Shown: positions 55,848 to 64,000 of the stretch, piece by piece
Position numbering within the stretch: the stretch's first letter is position 1
Layout: every line of letters starts with the position of its first letter
DNA from: Slackia heliotrinireducens DSM 20476
GTDB taxonomy: Bacteria; Actinomycetota; Coriobacteriia; Coriobacteriales; Eggerthellaceae
Length of the DNA stretch: 64,000 bases
NCBI RefSeq assembly: GCF_000023885.1
Contig: NC_013165.1
Coordinates: 124,001-188,000 of the forward strand
Direction of reading: 5' to 3'
The notes under the pieces: model-generated
Database searches by the model: none
Told to the model about the DNA's origin: nothing
What the model saw: only the letters and a program-made list of their open reading frames with translations
Made by a program: the position numbers and the translations under genes

Positions 55848-56450
55848 CTATGCTTCCTGACCGAACGTGTCCCTGTCAGGAGCAAAGCTTTGCATCGCCT
55901 CGATGGTGCGACCGAAGAGAGTGTCGAGGTCCCATCCCAACATCTCGGACCCCTTAGTAATCACCTCGCGGTCGCAGCCGGCAGCGAAGCTCTTGGTCTT
56001 GAACTTCTTGCGCAGCGACTTCACGTTGAAGTCCATCACGCTGTGGGACGGGCGCATGCGGACGCAAGCGCCGATCAGGCCGGACAGCTCGTCGCAGGCG
56101 AACAGGATCTTCTCCATCTGATGCTCGGGCTTGGGCAGCGACTCGTTGAAATCGGAGTTGTGGGACTGGATGCCGCGGATGAGCTCCTCGGAGCCGCCAG
56201 CCTCACGCAGGATGTCGGCAGCGTACACGGTGTGCAGCTCGGGTTCATCGTCATGCTCTTCCCAATCCAGGTCGTGCAGCATGCCGACGATGCCCCAGAA
56301 CTCTTCGTTCTCGGGGTCGAACTCGCGGGCGAAATACTTCATGATGCCCTCGAGGGTTTCGCCGTGCTCGATGTGGAACGGATCCTTGTTATGCTCGTTG
56401 AGCAGCTCGAATGCGCGCTCGCGGGAAATGCCTGCGTCCAGCGTTGCCAT
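55848..56450 (-). CDS. HD-domain phosphohydrolase family protein
   Basis: A 200-residue helical protein with an HD metal site: HIEHGETLEGIMKYFA (His), GMLHDLDWEEHDDEPELHTV (20 residues; the HD pair plus further His) and IQSHNSDFNE. The family hydrolyses nucleotides or phosphate esters, or acts on unknown substrates. The start follows an AGAGAGGAC-type ribosome site. It is monocistronic on the minus strand, 164 bases after the phospholipase-like gene. Confidence 0.82.
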   Translation of the reverse strand: MATLDAGISRERAFELLNEHNKDPFHIEHGETLEGIMKYFAREFDPENEEFWGIVGMLHDLDWEEHDDEPELHTVYAADILREAGGSEELIRGIQSHNSDFNESLPKPEHQMEKILFACDELSGLIGACVRMRPSHSVMDFNVKSLRKKFKTKSFAAGCDREVITKGSEMLGWDLDTLFGRTIEAMQSFAPDRDTFGQEA

Positions 56451-56578
56451 GTTTGTCCTCTCTCGTTGCGGAAACGTCCAGACGATTGTAAGGAATCGAA
56501 CGCGGCCGTGCCACCCCGCGAAGGGGAAATCCTTCGATTCGGCTTGGTCGTTTGGGCCGGCTGTCGGTTCGCCACTGT

Positions 56579-56611
56579 TAAAAAGGGGCGCCGGACGACC
56601 GACCCCCCTTT
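56579..56611 (-). terminator. Terminator of the phospholipase C-like gene
   Basis: On the minus strand AAAGGGG, a GC loop and CCCCTTTTT. Confidence 0.6.
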
Positions 56612-56614
56612 GCG

Positions 56615-57562
56615 TTACTCGGCGGGCTTTCCGCTGAAGTCGAGCCCCTGCGTAATCTCTTGTGCTTGGCTGACGTTGAACCCGGGCGCCAGCATGCGTT
56701 CAATGTTGCTGACGGCAAGGTCTTGGGAGTTGTCGAAAATGTCCCAGAAGCTGTCGGTGCGAACCTCGTCTACGTAGGGGTTCGTCCATGGCAGGTGGTC
56801 GCGGTTGTCGAAGTCGCTGTCGAGCGATGCGCGGTCGCGGTGCGCCATGGCCGCGTAGAAGGACTGGTTGCGACGCAACAGCTTGGTCTCGATGGCACCG
56901 ACAGCGTGGTGGCGGACCTTGTCGGGGGAGTAGAACCCCTTCTGGGTCAGGCGAAAGCGACGCACGGCCTGGGTGAACAGATTATTAGGAATGTCCAGGT
57001 CATAGGTTTGCTTGATTGCGAACGACAGCATGTCGTCGATGATTGAAAGAGTGTGGTCGGAAGCCTTGAGAACCTCTTCGTAGGGCTTGTAGGTGCGGAT
57101 GGTCTTGCCGGTTTTCGTATAGAGCACCATTTCGTCCCAGTCGCGTTCGATTTCCGCGTGGACGTCGCTTCCGTCGGCTTCGGTCAGGCCTTCGACGCCG
57201 GCGTTGCAGATGGCGTATTGCTGGGCGTAGACCAGCGGGTGCATGTTGGAATCCAACGTGTAGTGGCACATGAACCCGGCCGCATAGGCGCGGGCGATGT
57301 CACGGTCGTTGACCGGGCACAGTCCGACAGCGGCGGCCATGGATGCCAGGAGCTTCGACGGCGAGTCATGATGCATGCGGCTGCCCAGCTTCACAAAGTC
57401 GCGGGCGGATTTGTTCGCAAGAACGACCAGATAGAACAAGGGGTCGGGACCCTGGTTGCCGAGCAGGAACGCGTCACGGGCATCCTGTCCGTCGCCGAAG
57501 AACCCGCGGGCCTTGTCGTAGACGTCCTGTCCGAAGAAATCGTGGGTCAACACTGCCGGCAT
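56615..57562 (-). CDS. Zinc-dependent phospholipase C-like protein
   Basis: A 315-residue protein of the bacterial zinc_dep_PLPC type. It begins PAVLTHDFFGQDVY with an early His; LLGNQGPDPLFYL and LGSRMHHDSPSKLL supply metal-binding His/Asp, and GFMCHYTLDSNMHPLVYAQQ carries further His residues. No signal peptide is evident, so it may act inside the cell. The start at 57562 follows GGAGG; the ATG four codons upstream is less well placed. The true substrate is unproven. Confidence 0.8.
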   Translation of the reverse strand: MPAVLTHDFFGQDVYDKARGFFGDGQDARDAFLLGNQGPDPLFYLVVLANKSARDFVKLGSRMHHDSPSKLLASMAAAVGLCPVNDRDIARAYAAGFMCHYTLDSNMHPLVYAQQYAICNAGVEGLTEADGSDVHAEIERDWDEMVLYTKTGKTIRTYKPYEEVLKASDHTLSIIDDMLSFAIKQTYDLDIPNNLFTQAVRRFRLTQKGFYSPDKVRHHAVGAIETKLLRRNQSFYAAMAHRDRASLDSDFDNRDHLPWTNPYVDEVRTDSFWDIFDNSQDLAVSNIERMLAPGFNVSQAQEITQGLDFSGKPAE

Positions 57563-57638
57563 ACGTACCTCCATACCGTTAGACGTTGATGAACGCAGCT
57601 ATGGTACCATTTCAGCGGTCGGTGGATTGGAGGAAAAC

Positions 57639-58244
57639 ATGCACCGCAACCAAGCTGTATATTGGATCTCGCCCGTTGCCACCGTGGTGCTCCTCAGCGT
57701 TGTGTTCGTTCTGCCGATCCTGCTCGACGGCCGCGTAAGCGCGGATGTGCTCGAAACCATGCTGTGGGGCGGGTTCGGGTTCGGCTTCGCAACGGCCGTT
57801 GTCTCGGCTGTCGAGGCCATCGTCATGCAGGTGCGGGCGGGTCAGAACATCTTCGAGGTCATGGCGCTGCAGCGCCGCATCATGCTGTTCATGAAGCTGG
57901 GCCTGATTCCGTTCTTCCTGAACGGCGGGTTGCTGATTGCCGCGATGGTGCTCATAGCCGTGATTCCCGGCGTCATTCTGATCAGCATGGTAGCCGTGCC
58001 GGTCATGGTCGCCCTGGGGTGGCTCGTCATGATGAGCGGCTCGGTGTGGGCCATCTGCTACGTCGCCAACCTGCGCAGGTTCTACATCATATCCGCAGGC
58101 AGAATGACGTTCCATATCGTCATGCAATGCTGTTTCGTGCTGGATGTCATCGACGCCATCGCTTTGTTCTCCCAGGGAAAGCCGTGGGTGAGCCAGATGG
58201 GCATACCGCTGTCACGAATTTATCCGAGGTATCCGATCCGATAG
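57639..58244 (+). CDS. Membrane protein of unknown function
   Basis: A 201-residue protein with about four to five hydrophobic segments (about residues 9-29, 40-60, 85-115, 117-142 and a weaker one near 160-175). It has a basic, Tyr/Pro-containing tail (SRIYPRYPIR). The start at 57639 follows GGAGGAAAAC. No motif suggests a function, and it is separated by about 60 bases from the following transporter. Confidence 0.65.
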   Translation: MHRNQAVYWISPVATVVLLSVVFVLPILLDGRVSADVLETMLWGGFGFGFATAVVSAVEAIVMQVRAGQNIFEVMALQRRIMLFMKLGLIPFFLNGGLLIAAMVLIAVIPGVILISMVAVPVMVALGWLVMMSGSVWAICYVANLRRFYIISAGRMTFHIVMQCCFVLDVIDAIALFSQGKPWVSQMGIPLSRIYPRYPIR

Positions 58245-58307
58245 TCCTCTTGCGCCCCTGAACTGGGGTACAATGCGTCCTGTTCGTGTTTACGCAGGGG
58301 GGTGTCC

Positions 58308-59534
58308 ATGGCTTCGCAGAAGATGACCAAAGCCGAGAAAAGTTGGATCATGTACGACGTCGGCAATTCCGCCTTCGTCTTGCTCTCGACCGCGCTCATC
58401 CCCGTGTATTTCGGATCCATCGCAACGGGCAGCGTCGTGGTGGCCTGGGGCTATGCCGAAACGGTCGCGTCGTTGATCATTGCGCTGGCCATGCCGTTTT
58501 TGGGCAGCCTGGCCGACATGCGCGGCATGAAGAAGAAGTTCATCGTGGGCACGGTGGGAACTGGTGCGGTGGCGTGCATCGCCTTGGGATTCCCGACGAA
58601 CGCCATGGTGTTCTTGGTGATGTACGTCATTGCGGCGGTCATGCTGAACTCGTCGATGGTGTTTTACGATGCGCTGCTGGTGGACGCAACCACCGAGGAC
58701 CGCTACGACGAAGTGTCCAGCCACGGGTACGCCTGGGGATACGTGGGCAGCTGCATCCCGTTCATCATTTGCCTGGCCATCGTGCTGGGGCATGAGTCCA
58801 TCGGCCTGAGCATGGGCGTGGCCATGAAGCTCGCCTTCGCCATCACGGCTGTCTGGTGGGTGGCCTTCACCGTTCCGCTGCTGCGCAACGTGGAGCAGAC
58901 CCACTACAAGAGCCGCCCTGAGCGCATGATGGCCGACACCCTGAAAAGCCTGGTCGAAACCCTGAAGAACATCTGGGCCGACCGCTCGCTGCGCTTTTTC
59001 GTCATCGCGTACTTCTTCTACATCGACGGCGTGCACACCATCATCCGCATGTCCACGAGCTACGGCACCGACCTGGGCATCAGTTCCACGCAGCTGGTGT
59101 TGGCCCTGCTGGTCACCCAGTTCGTGGCGTTTCCGGCCGCCATTATCTACGGCCGTTTGGGCAAAAGGTTCGGCACGAAGAAGATGCTTTTGGTGGGCAT
59201 CGCCGGCTACATGTTCATCACTCTGTTCGCGGCGCTGTTCCTGAAAACCGCCACGGAATTCTGGATTCTGGCCATCATGGTGGGCCTGTTCCAAGGCGGC
59301 ATCCAGGCGCTGTCCCGCTCGGGCTTCGGCAAGCTCATCCCCAAGGACCACGCCAACGAGTACTACGGGTTTTTCGACATCTTCGGCAAATACGCCTCGG
59401 TCATGGGAACGTTTCTGGTCAGCACCATCACCATGCTGACCGGCGCGTCTAGCCTGGGCGTGTTTTCGCTGGTCATCCTGTTTGCCGTTGGGTTCGTCTG
59501 CATGATGCAGGTGGACGGTACCAGGGAAGGATAA
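58308..59534 (+). CDS. MFS transporter, UMF1/Atg22-like family
   Basis: A 408-residue membrane transporter with about 12 hydrophobic segments. The start SWIMYDVGNSAFVLLSTALI (20 residues) matches the W-x-x-Y-D-x-x-N-S-A-F signature of the UMF1/Atg22 branch. FLGSLADMRGMKKKFIVG is the MFS loop, and GLFQGGIQALSRSGFGKLIP with EYYGFFDIFGKYASVMG is typical of the C-terminal half. The branch is linked to amino-acid export, but bacterial substrates are undefined. The start at 58308 follows AGGGGGG. Confidence 0.85.
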   Translation: MASQKMTKAEKSWIMYDVGNSAFVLLSTALIPVYFGSIATGSVVVAWGYAETVASLIIALAMPFLGSLADMRGMKKKFIVGTVGTGAVACIALGFPTNAMVFLVMYVIAAVMLNSSMVFYDALLVDATTEDRYDEVSSHGYAWGYVGSCIPFIICLAIVLGHESIGLSMGVAMKLAFAITAVWWVAFTVPLLRNVEQTHYKSRPERMMADTLKSLVETLKNIWADRSLRFFVIAYFFYIDGVHTIIRMSTSYGTDLGISSTQLVLALLVTQFVAFPAAIIYGRLGKRFGTKKMLLVGIAGYMFITLFAALFLKTATEFWILAIMVGLFQGGIQALSRSGFGKLIPKDHANEYYGFFDIFGKYASVMGTFLVSTITMLTGASSLGVFSLVILFAVGFVCMMQVDGTREG

Positions 59535-59670
59535 GGCCTCCCGTTTCAGCCGTCGGGGCGTTCGCAACGTAACGGACGCATGACATGGGTGACGAAATGG
59601 CAGCGTTTCGCGCATTTGGCCGTTTCGTCCATTAGGATGGAGCCATACGAAAACACGTGAGGAGGCAGCT

Positions 59671-60468
59671 GTGGACGACAATCAAAGATTGACGCCTGAT
59701 GAAGAAATCAAGGCATTGCGTGCGCGTCTTGAGGCTGCCGAAAAGCGCATTGAGGAGCTTTCCGCCGCGCGGGCCATGGCCGCGCCGCAGCCGGAAGCTC
59801 CCGTGGAAGAGGCGGCTCCGCCCGATCCGTTTGCCGCGTACCGCAAGAACACGCCGGTGTCCACGGTTCAATACCAGGACCACACCATCGACGTGCAGGC
59901 CTATATAGACTCGATCAACTCGCAGGCTCCGGCAACGCTTTCCGGATATGCGCCCAAGCCGGCAACGCCCCCTGAACCTCCGCGGCCGGCCCCTGCATAC
60001 AACGCAACTGTCTTTGGCGCTTCGGCTGCAACCCAGCCTGTGCAGCCGGCTCAGCCGCAGGCCCAGCCCGCGCCGCAGCCTCAGCCTGTGCAACCGACGC
60101 AGCAGACCCAGGCTTCGCAGCACGGGGCATACCGTCCGCAGCAGTCGGCCTATCCGCACAACGCGTACGGCACGTATCAGCCCCAGCCCAGGCCTCCGAT
60201 CCAGCCGCTGGCCCACCAGAAGGACCACGTGGCCGCGGGGTTGCTGGGCATCTTCCTGGGCGCGTTCGGCATCCACAAGTTCTATCTGGGATATCACCGC
60301 GCGGGATTCATCATGCTGGGCATCACGCTTTTGGGAAGCCTCATCTCGTTCGGCCTGGCGGGCGCGGTCGTGTGGGTCATCGGCGTTGTCGAAGGCATCA
60401 TGTACCTGGTCAAACCGCAAATCGATTTCGAACGGGAATACGTGTTCAACAACAGGGAATGGTTCTGA
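59671..60468 (+). CDS. TM2 domain-containing protein
   Basis: A 265-residue protein starting at GTG behind GAGGAGG. The N-terminal coiled coil (LRARLEAAEKRIEELSAARA, about 16-35) leads to a long Pro/Gln/Ala-rich linker with tandem PQPQPAQP-like units (about 95-180). The TM2 domain follows (HVAAGLLGIFLGAFGIHKFY, about 187-206, then LGYHRAGFIMLGITLLGSL) with two membrane helices. The function of TM2 proteins is unclear. Confidence 0.85.
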   Translation: MDDNQRLTPDEEIKALRARLEAAEKRIEELSAARAMAAPQPEAPVEEAAPPDPFAAYRKNTPVSTVQYQDHTIDVQAYIDSINSQAPATLSGYAPKPATPPEPPRPAPAYNATVFGASAATQPVQPAQPQAQPAPQPQPVQPTQQTQASQHGAYRPQQSAYPHNAYGTYQPQPRPPIQPLAHQKDHVAAGLLGIFLGAFGIHKFYLGYHRAGFIMLGITLLGSLISFGLAGAVVWVIGVVEGIMYLVKPQIDFEREYVFNNREWF

Positions 60469-60863
60469 CGAGCCTCCCGCCGAAGAAGAAAAGCCATCGG
60501 GGCCGGGCATCCGGCCCTTTCTCATGCGTGTCGAAGGCACCTTTCGCCGAGGGTGGTACAACCAACGGAACCGGACGTGCGGTCCTTTTCGTCGGGCTGC
60601 ATGCACCCAGCTTCGCTCGCGGGCGTCCTTGGAAGCGCGCAACCTCTGGCAGGTGCGGTGTGTTCTCTCATAAACTACGCAGCCGCACCCACCGGCGGAC
60701 GCGCGGTTTCGTCATATGAAGACCGATAGGAGCGGCGGCGGTTCACGACAATCGGGAATGAATCTGCGATATGTGACCCGAATGACGCCGAATTAAGGTA
60801 AACTTGTGAAGACACTATTTGCCAGTCGTAGGGGGTACACCCCAGAAAGGGACGGTGGTTTTC
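60469..60863. other. Intergenic region between the TM2 gene and the EF-G-like gene
   Basis: A 395-base gap. It starts with a terminator (60500-60523). The rest has no supported gene: a 115-residue open frame (60372-60719) overlaps the TM2 gene and has no ribosome site. The promoter of the EF-G-like gene should lie near 60780-60830, but no strong hexamer pair stands out. Confidence 0.45.
60500..60523 (+). terminator. Terminator after the TM2 gene
   Basis: GGGCCGG, a 4-base loop GCAT, CCGGCCC and TTTCTC. Confidence 0.8.
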
Positions 60864-62927
60864 ATGGCAGCTCCTGAGACCCTTCATGTCCGCAACGTTG
60901 TGTTGGTCGGACAGGACGGTGCGGGCAAGACGTCACTGGCAGAGGCAATGCTCTACATTTCCGGCCAGACTCCGCGCATGGGCACTACGCATGATGGAAA
61001 GTCCTACATGGACTACGATCCCGAGGAGATCAAGCGCAAGTTCACGATGAGCACTTCCATCGCGCCCATCCCGTATAACGATTACAAGATCAATCTGCTG
61101 GACACGTCAGGCCATCCCGACTTCATCGGCGACACCCTGGCAACCATGCAGGCCGCCGAAATGGCCATGTTCGTCATCGACGCCGTGGCAGGCCCGCAGG
61201 TCATGACCACGCGCCTGTGGCATGAGGCCGAGAACATGCGCCTTTCCCGCTCCGTGTTCATCAACCACATCGACCGCGAGAACGCGAACTTCGACGTCAT
61301 CATGGCTCAGCTGCACGCTCGCTTCGGCAGCCGTCTGGGCGCGGTCACCATTCCTATCGGCGTCGACCGCGACTTCCGCGGCGTCATCGATGTCCTGCGC
61401 ATGAAGGCGCACTACATCGACGGCAACAACGACCGCATCGAAGACATTCCCGCAGAGTACGCCGACGTGGCGCAGGCCGCCCGCGACAAGCTCTGCGACT
61501 TGGTCGCCGAGGCCGACGACGAACTGATGATGAAATATCTCGATGGTGAAGAGCAGCTGACCCAGGAAGAGCTGGAGGGCCTGTTCGACAAGGCAATCGC
61601 CCAGGAGCTCTTCATCCCCGTGTTCGTGGGCTCCACCATCGTGCTGCAGGGCATCAAGTCCCTTATGGACGACATCTGCACCTACTTCCCGCATCCCACG
61701 GCCCACGGCCCCATCGCCCTGGCCGACGGCGGCGAGATCCTCGTGACCAAGGAAGACCAGCAGCCCGCAGGCTTCGTCTTCAAGACCCTGGCCGACCCCT
61801 TCGTCGGGCGTCTGAGCTTCGTCAAGGTCATCTCCGGCACCTTCGCACCCGGTGTCGAAGTGGTCAATTCCCGCACGCGCAAGAAGGACCGCATCGGCCA
61901 CGTGTACATCATGAAGGGTAAGGAGACTCAGGACGTCAAGAGCGCATTCGCAGGCGACATCATCGTGCTGCCGAAGCTTGACGACGCACGCACCGGCGAC
62001 ACGCTGTCCCATACCGGCGACATCGAAATCGCTCCGCTGCCCTTCCCCGAGCCGCTGTACCCCATCGCCATCGAAGCCAAGGACAAGAAGGAAGAGAGCA
62101 AACTCGGCACCTTCCTGTCCCGCCTGACCGACACCGACCCCACCGTCCGCGTCGAGCGTCTTGAGGAAACCCACCAGACGGTCATCACCACCATGGGCGA
62201 GGCCCAGGTCCAGACCATCCTCAACCGTCTGAAGGAACAGGCCAACATCGAAGTCGACGTGCTGCCCGTCCGCATCCCGTATCGCGAGACCATCACGAAG
62301 ACCGCCGAGGCCCAGGGTCGCCACAAGAAGCAGACCGGCGGCTCCGGCCAGTTCGGCGACTGCTGGCTGCGTCTCGAGCCCAATCCGGGCAAAGGCTACG
62401 AGTTCCTCGACGCCATCAAGGGCGGCGCCATCCCCGGCGGCCTGGTCCCCGCTGTTGACAAGGGCGTTCAGGACGCCATGGCCGAAGGCTTCCTGGCCGG
62501 TTATCCGATGCAGGACATCAAGTGCACCGTGTACGATGGCTCTTATCACCCGGTCGACTCCAACGAAATGGCGTTCAAGACTGCAGCCCGCATCGGCTTC
62601 CGCGCCGCATGCGAGAAGGCCGCCCCGGTCATCCTCGAGCCCATGGTGAACATGAACGTCACCGTTCCCGAAGAGTTCGCGGGCTCCGTCATGGGCGACG
62701 TGGCAACCCGTCGCGGCCGCATCGTAGGCACCGACTCCAACGACGCAGGCGACACCATCATCATGGTTCGCGTTCCTTACGCCGAGGTCATCACCTACGC
62801 CAAGGACCTGCGAAGCCTGTCCCGCGGCACCGGCTCCTACACCATCGAGCATGATGGCTACGAGCAGGCTCCGTACGACGTCCAGCAGAAGCTGGTCGAA
62901 GAGTACCAGGCAAGCCGCAACAACTAA
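60864..62927 (+). CDS. Elongation factor G-like GTPase (EF-G2 type)
   Basis: A 687-residue translational GTPase of the EF-G-like group. The G1 P-loop is GQDGAGKTS (16-24), G3 is DTSGH (canonical DTPGH) and G4 is NHID (canonical NKxD) at about 134-137, a change at the guanine-specificity position. Domains II to V follow, with GRHKKQTGGSGQFGDCWLRL (20 residues) in domain IV and VMGDVATRRGRIVGTDSNDA in domain V. It is not next to rpsL, rpsG or tuf, so it is probably a secondary EF-G rather than the main translocase. The start at 60864 follows GAAAGGGACGG. Confidence 0.87.
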   Translation: MAAPETLHVRNVVLVGQDGAGKTSLAEAMLYISGQTPRMGTTHDGKSYMDYDPEEIKRKFTMSTSIAPIPYNDYKINLLDTSGHPDFIGDTLATMQAAEMAMFVIDAVAGPQVMTTRLWHEAENMRLSRSVFINHIDRENANFDVIMAQLHARFGSRLGAVTIPIGVDRDFRGVIDVLRMKAHYIDGNNDRIEDIPAEYADVAQAARDKLCDLVAEADDELMMKYLDGEEQLTQEELEGLFDKAIAQELFIPVFVGSTIVLQGIKSLMDDICTYFPHPTAHGPIALADGGEILVTKEDQQPAGFVFKTLADPFVGRLSFVKVISGTFAPGVEVVNSRTRKKDRIGHVYIMKGKETQDVKSAFAGDIIVLPKLDDARTGDTLSHTGDIEIAPLPFPEPLYPIAIEAKDKKEESKLGTFLSRLTDTDPTVRVERLEETHQTVITTMGEAQVQTILNRLKEQANIEVDVLPVRIPYRETITKTAEAQGRHKKQTGGSGQFGDCWLRLEPNPGKGYEFLDAIKGGAIPGGLVPAVDKGVQDAMAEGFLAGYPMQDIKCTVYDGSYHPVDSNEMAFKTAARIGFRAACEKAAPVILEPMVNMNVTVPEEFAGSVMGDVATRRGRIVGTDSNDAGDTIIMVRVPYAEVITYAKDLRSLSRGTGSYTIEHDGYEQAPYDVQQKLVEEYQASRNN

Positions 62928-62946
62928 GTTCCGAACGGAACTCCAG

Positions 62947-62970
62947 AAGGGCCCCTTCGGGGGCCCTTTT
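62947..62970 (+). terminator. Terminator of the EF-G-like gene
   Basis: AAGGGCCCC, the stable TTCG tetraloop, GGGGCCCTT and TT: a textbook hairpin 19 bases after the stop. Confidence 0.92.
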
Positions 62971-63027
62971 GTGTCAGTAGGGACGTTTCCTTTTGACACA
63001 AAAATGTGTCACTGGGGACAGATTCAG
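62971..63027. repeat. REP-like repeat, copy 4
   Basis: Begins immediately after the terminator T-run: GTGTCAGTAGGGACGTTTCC, then TTTTGACACAAAAATG and GTGTCACTGGGGACAG. The first 41 bases match copy 2 at 30390 base for base, although the loci are more than 32 kb apart. Confidence 0.9.
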
Positions 63028-63106
63028 GCGGCGGCACCCATCTGCTCCGATTTCGCAAGCACGCGCCCCATACGGGCCGCACTACGTCGACCGGGCTTTG
63101 CCGTGC

Positions 63107-63137
63107 GAAAAAACGGCCCCGCTCAGCAGGGCCAAAA
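63107..63137 (-). terminator. Terminator of ubiE/menG
   Basis: On the minus strand GGCCC, an inner loop, GGGCC and GTTTTTTCG, just after the methyltransferase stop. Confidence 0.7.
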
Positions 63138-63143
63138 ACTCGT

Positions 63144-63896
63144 TTATTTCGTGCCGGTGTGGATGGCGACGATGCCTCCGGCGTAGTTCTTCCAGGTCAC
63201 GTCCTTGAACCCGGCGTCGCGAAGCATCTGGGCGTATTCCTCCTGAGGAGGGAAGGCCCGAATGGAGTCGGCCAGATACACGAAGCTAGGGCGGTCCTTC
63301 GTGAACAGCCAGCCCCAGAACGGAATCATCACCTTCAAATATATATGGTACAGGCCGCGCCAAACCGGATTCGGAGGGGTGGAGAACTCGAGGCATGCAA
63401 AGGTGCCGCTCGGCTTAAGCACGCGGTGCACCTCGGAAAGCGCCTTCATTCGGTCCGGAATGTTCCGGATGCCGTAAGCCATGGTCACCGCGTCGTAAGA
63501 GCAGTCGTCGTAGGGCACGTCCTGCGCGTCCACAACCTCGAAATCGAAGGGGACGCCGTTGTTTTCGCCCATCTGGTAGCGTTTTTTGGCCACCGCGAGC
63601 ATCTCGGGAACGAAATCCGTCAGCTGCACGTGCGCGGGCTTGCGGCGCTGGGCTGCCATGTACGACACGTCGCCCGTTCCGCCGGCCAAATCGAGCAGGT
63701 CCGATTCCGCCGCCAGGTTCGCAGCATCGACCGTCGCTCGCAGCCAGCCTTTGTACAGCCCGAAGCTCGACACGGCGTTGAACTTCTTGTACTGCTCGGC
63801 GATGGCGCCGAAAATGTGCTGAACTCGTTCCTCGGAAACCTCCGCCGGCGCATCCTCTCCGGTTGCGGTGTCCACTACATGGTGCTCTTCGCTCAT
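63144..63896 (-). CDS. menG: Demethylmenaquinone methyltransferase (UbiE/MenG)
   Basis: A 250-residue SAM-dependent C-methyltransferase, the last step of menaquinone synthesis. SAM motif I is LLDLAGGTGDVSYMA (about 67-81). Other family motifs are VSSFGLYKGWLRATV (about 43) and MAYGIRNIPDRMKALSEVHR (20 residues, about 140), followed by VLKPSGTFACLEFSTP. The ending YAGGIVAIHTGTK fits UbiE, which usually closes with GGIVALHxG(xK). A 20-residue acidic N-terminal extension is present. Menaquinone is expected in an anaerobic actinobacterium. Only a weak ribosome site (AGCGG) was seen. Confidence 0.92.
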   Translation of the reverse strand: MSEEHHVVDTATGEDAPAEVSEERVQHIFGAIAEQYKKFNAVSSFGLYKGWLRATVDAANLAAESDLLDLAGGTGDVSYMAAQRRKPAHVQLTDFVPEMLAVAKKRYQMGENNGVPFDFEVVDAQDVPYDDCSYDAVTMAYGIRNIPDRMKALSEVHRVLKPSGTFACLEFSTPPNPVWRGLYHIYLKVMIPFWGWLFTKDRPSFVYLADSIRAFPPQEEYAQMLRDAGFKDVTWKNYAGGIVAIHTGTK

Positions 63897-64000
63897 AGCC
63901 GCTCTTATCTACGTACCTGAATATATAATCGTGGCGGATTTCGTGCCGTCTATGCGTTTTGACGCAACTCAGAAGTATAGCCGAATCTTCTTGCGCTAGA

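Noticed and set aside
55304-55885. Open frames crossing the GC-rich repeats on both strands
   Set aside because: They translate the duplicated palindromes; sequence repetition explains the open frames and peptide similarity.

Overview
The window is high-GC bacterial DNA with dense, short-spaced genes. It most likely comes from the actinobacterial class Coriobacteriia (an Eggerthellaceae-like gut anaerobe such as Slackia or Eggerthella). This rests on an HspR-type dnaK operon, actinobacterial-style heat-shock and copper genes, a streptococcus-like FabK fatty-acid operon, a SARP-type winged-helix regulator joined to PAS domains, and UbiE/MenG for menaquinone. Genus assignment is inference. No rRNA, tRNA, prophage or CRISPR array was recognised.

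Layout. 1-1.4 kb: the end of one sirtuin-like gene and a complete second copy. 1.4-9.4 kb: an alcohol dehydrogenase, an XRE-HTH/membrane/DUF4097 fusion, an orphan membrane protein, a PhzF isomerase, a 960-base repeat-filled gap, NAD(P)HX dehydratase and a carboxymuconolactone decarboxylase-like protein. 9.5-11.6 kb: htpG behind a CIRCE operator. 11.8-23.1 kb: a continuous type II fatty-acid operon (acpP-fabK-fabD-fabG-fabF-accB-fabZ-accC-accD-accA) ending in an acyl-CoA synthetase and a PAS/winged-helix regulator. 23.4-30.4 kb: dnaK-grpE-dnaJ-hspR-clpB. 30.4-31.4 kb: a REP-associated tyrosine transposase bracketed by copies of its probable REP repeat, which also occurs at 27.6 and 63.0 kb. 31.4-34.8 kb: a zinc-ribbon membrane protein, an MFS transporter and a universal stress protein. 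35.0-38.4 kb: a copper operon csoR-copA-copZ with two operator palindromes. 38.5-44.2 kb: a TSCPD protein, a CapA-like protein, a cyclase-family hydrolase, and a sodium:solute symporter with a HAD phosphatase. 44.7-51.7 kb: YtxH and PRC-barrel proteins, a VTT membrane protein, an exonuclease III gene with a one-base frameshift, a 49-residue membrane peptide, TrkH, an exported OB-like protein and RsgA. 51.8-55.4 kb: a three-gene overlapping envelope operon ending in a secreted SGNH-hydrolase/von Willebrand A fusion. 55.4-55.8 kb: palindromic repeats. 55.8-64 kb: an HD protein, a zinc-dependent phospholipase C-like protein, membrane proteins, a TM2 protein, an EF-G-like GTPase and ubiE/menG.

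How the genes work together. The lipid operon encodes malonyl-CoA formation, loading on ACP, and a full elongation cycle, but no FabH, FabM or FabT. A fatty-acid-activating enzyme and a PAS sensor regulator sit at its end. The heat-shock genes appear split between two repressor systems: CIRCE/HrcA for htpG and HspR for the dnaK operon. The least familiar parts are the lipid operon's regulatory tail (19.8-23.1 kb), the SGNH-VWA operon (51.8-55.4 kb), the tandem sirtuin-like genes at the left edge and several families of palindromic or inverted repeats.
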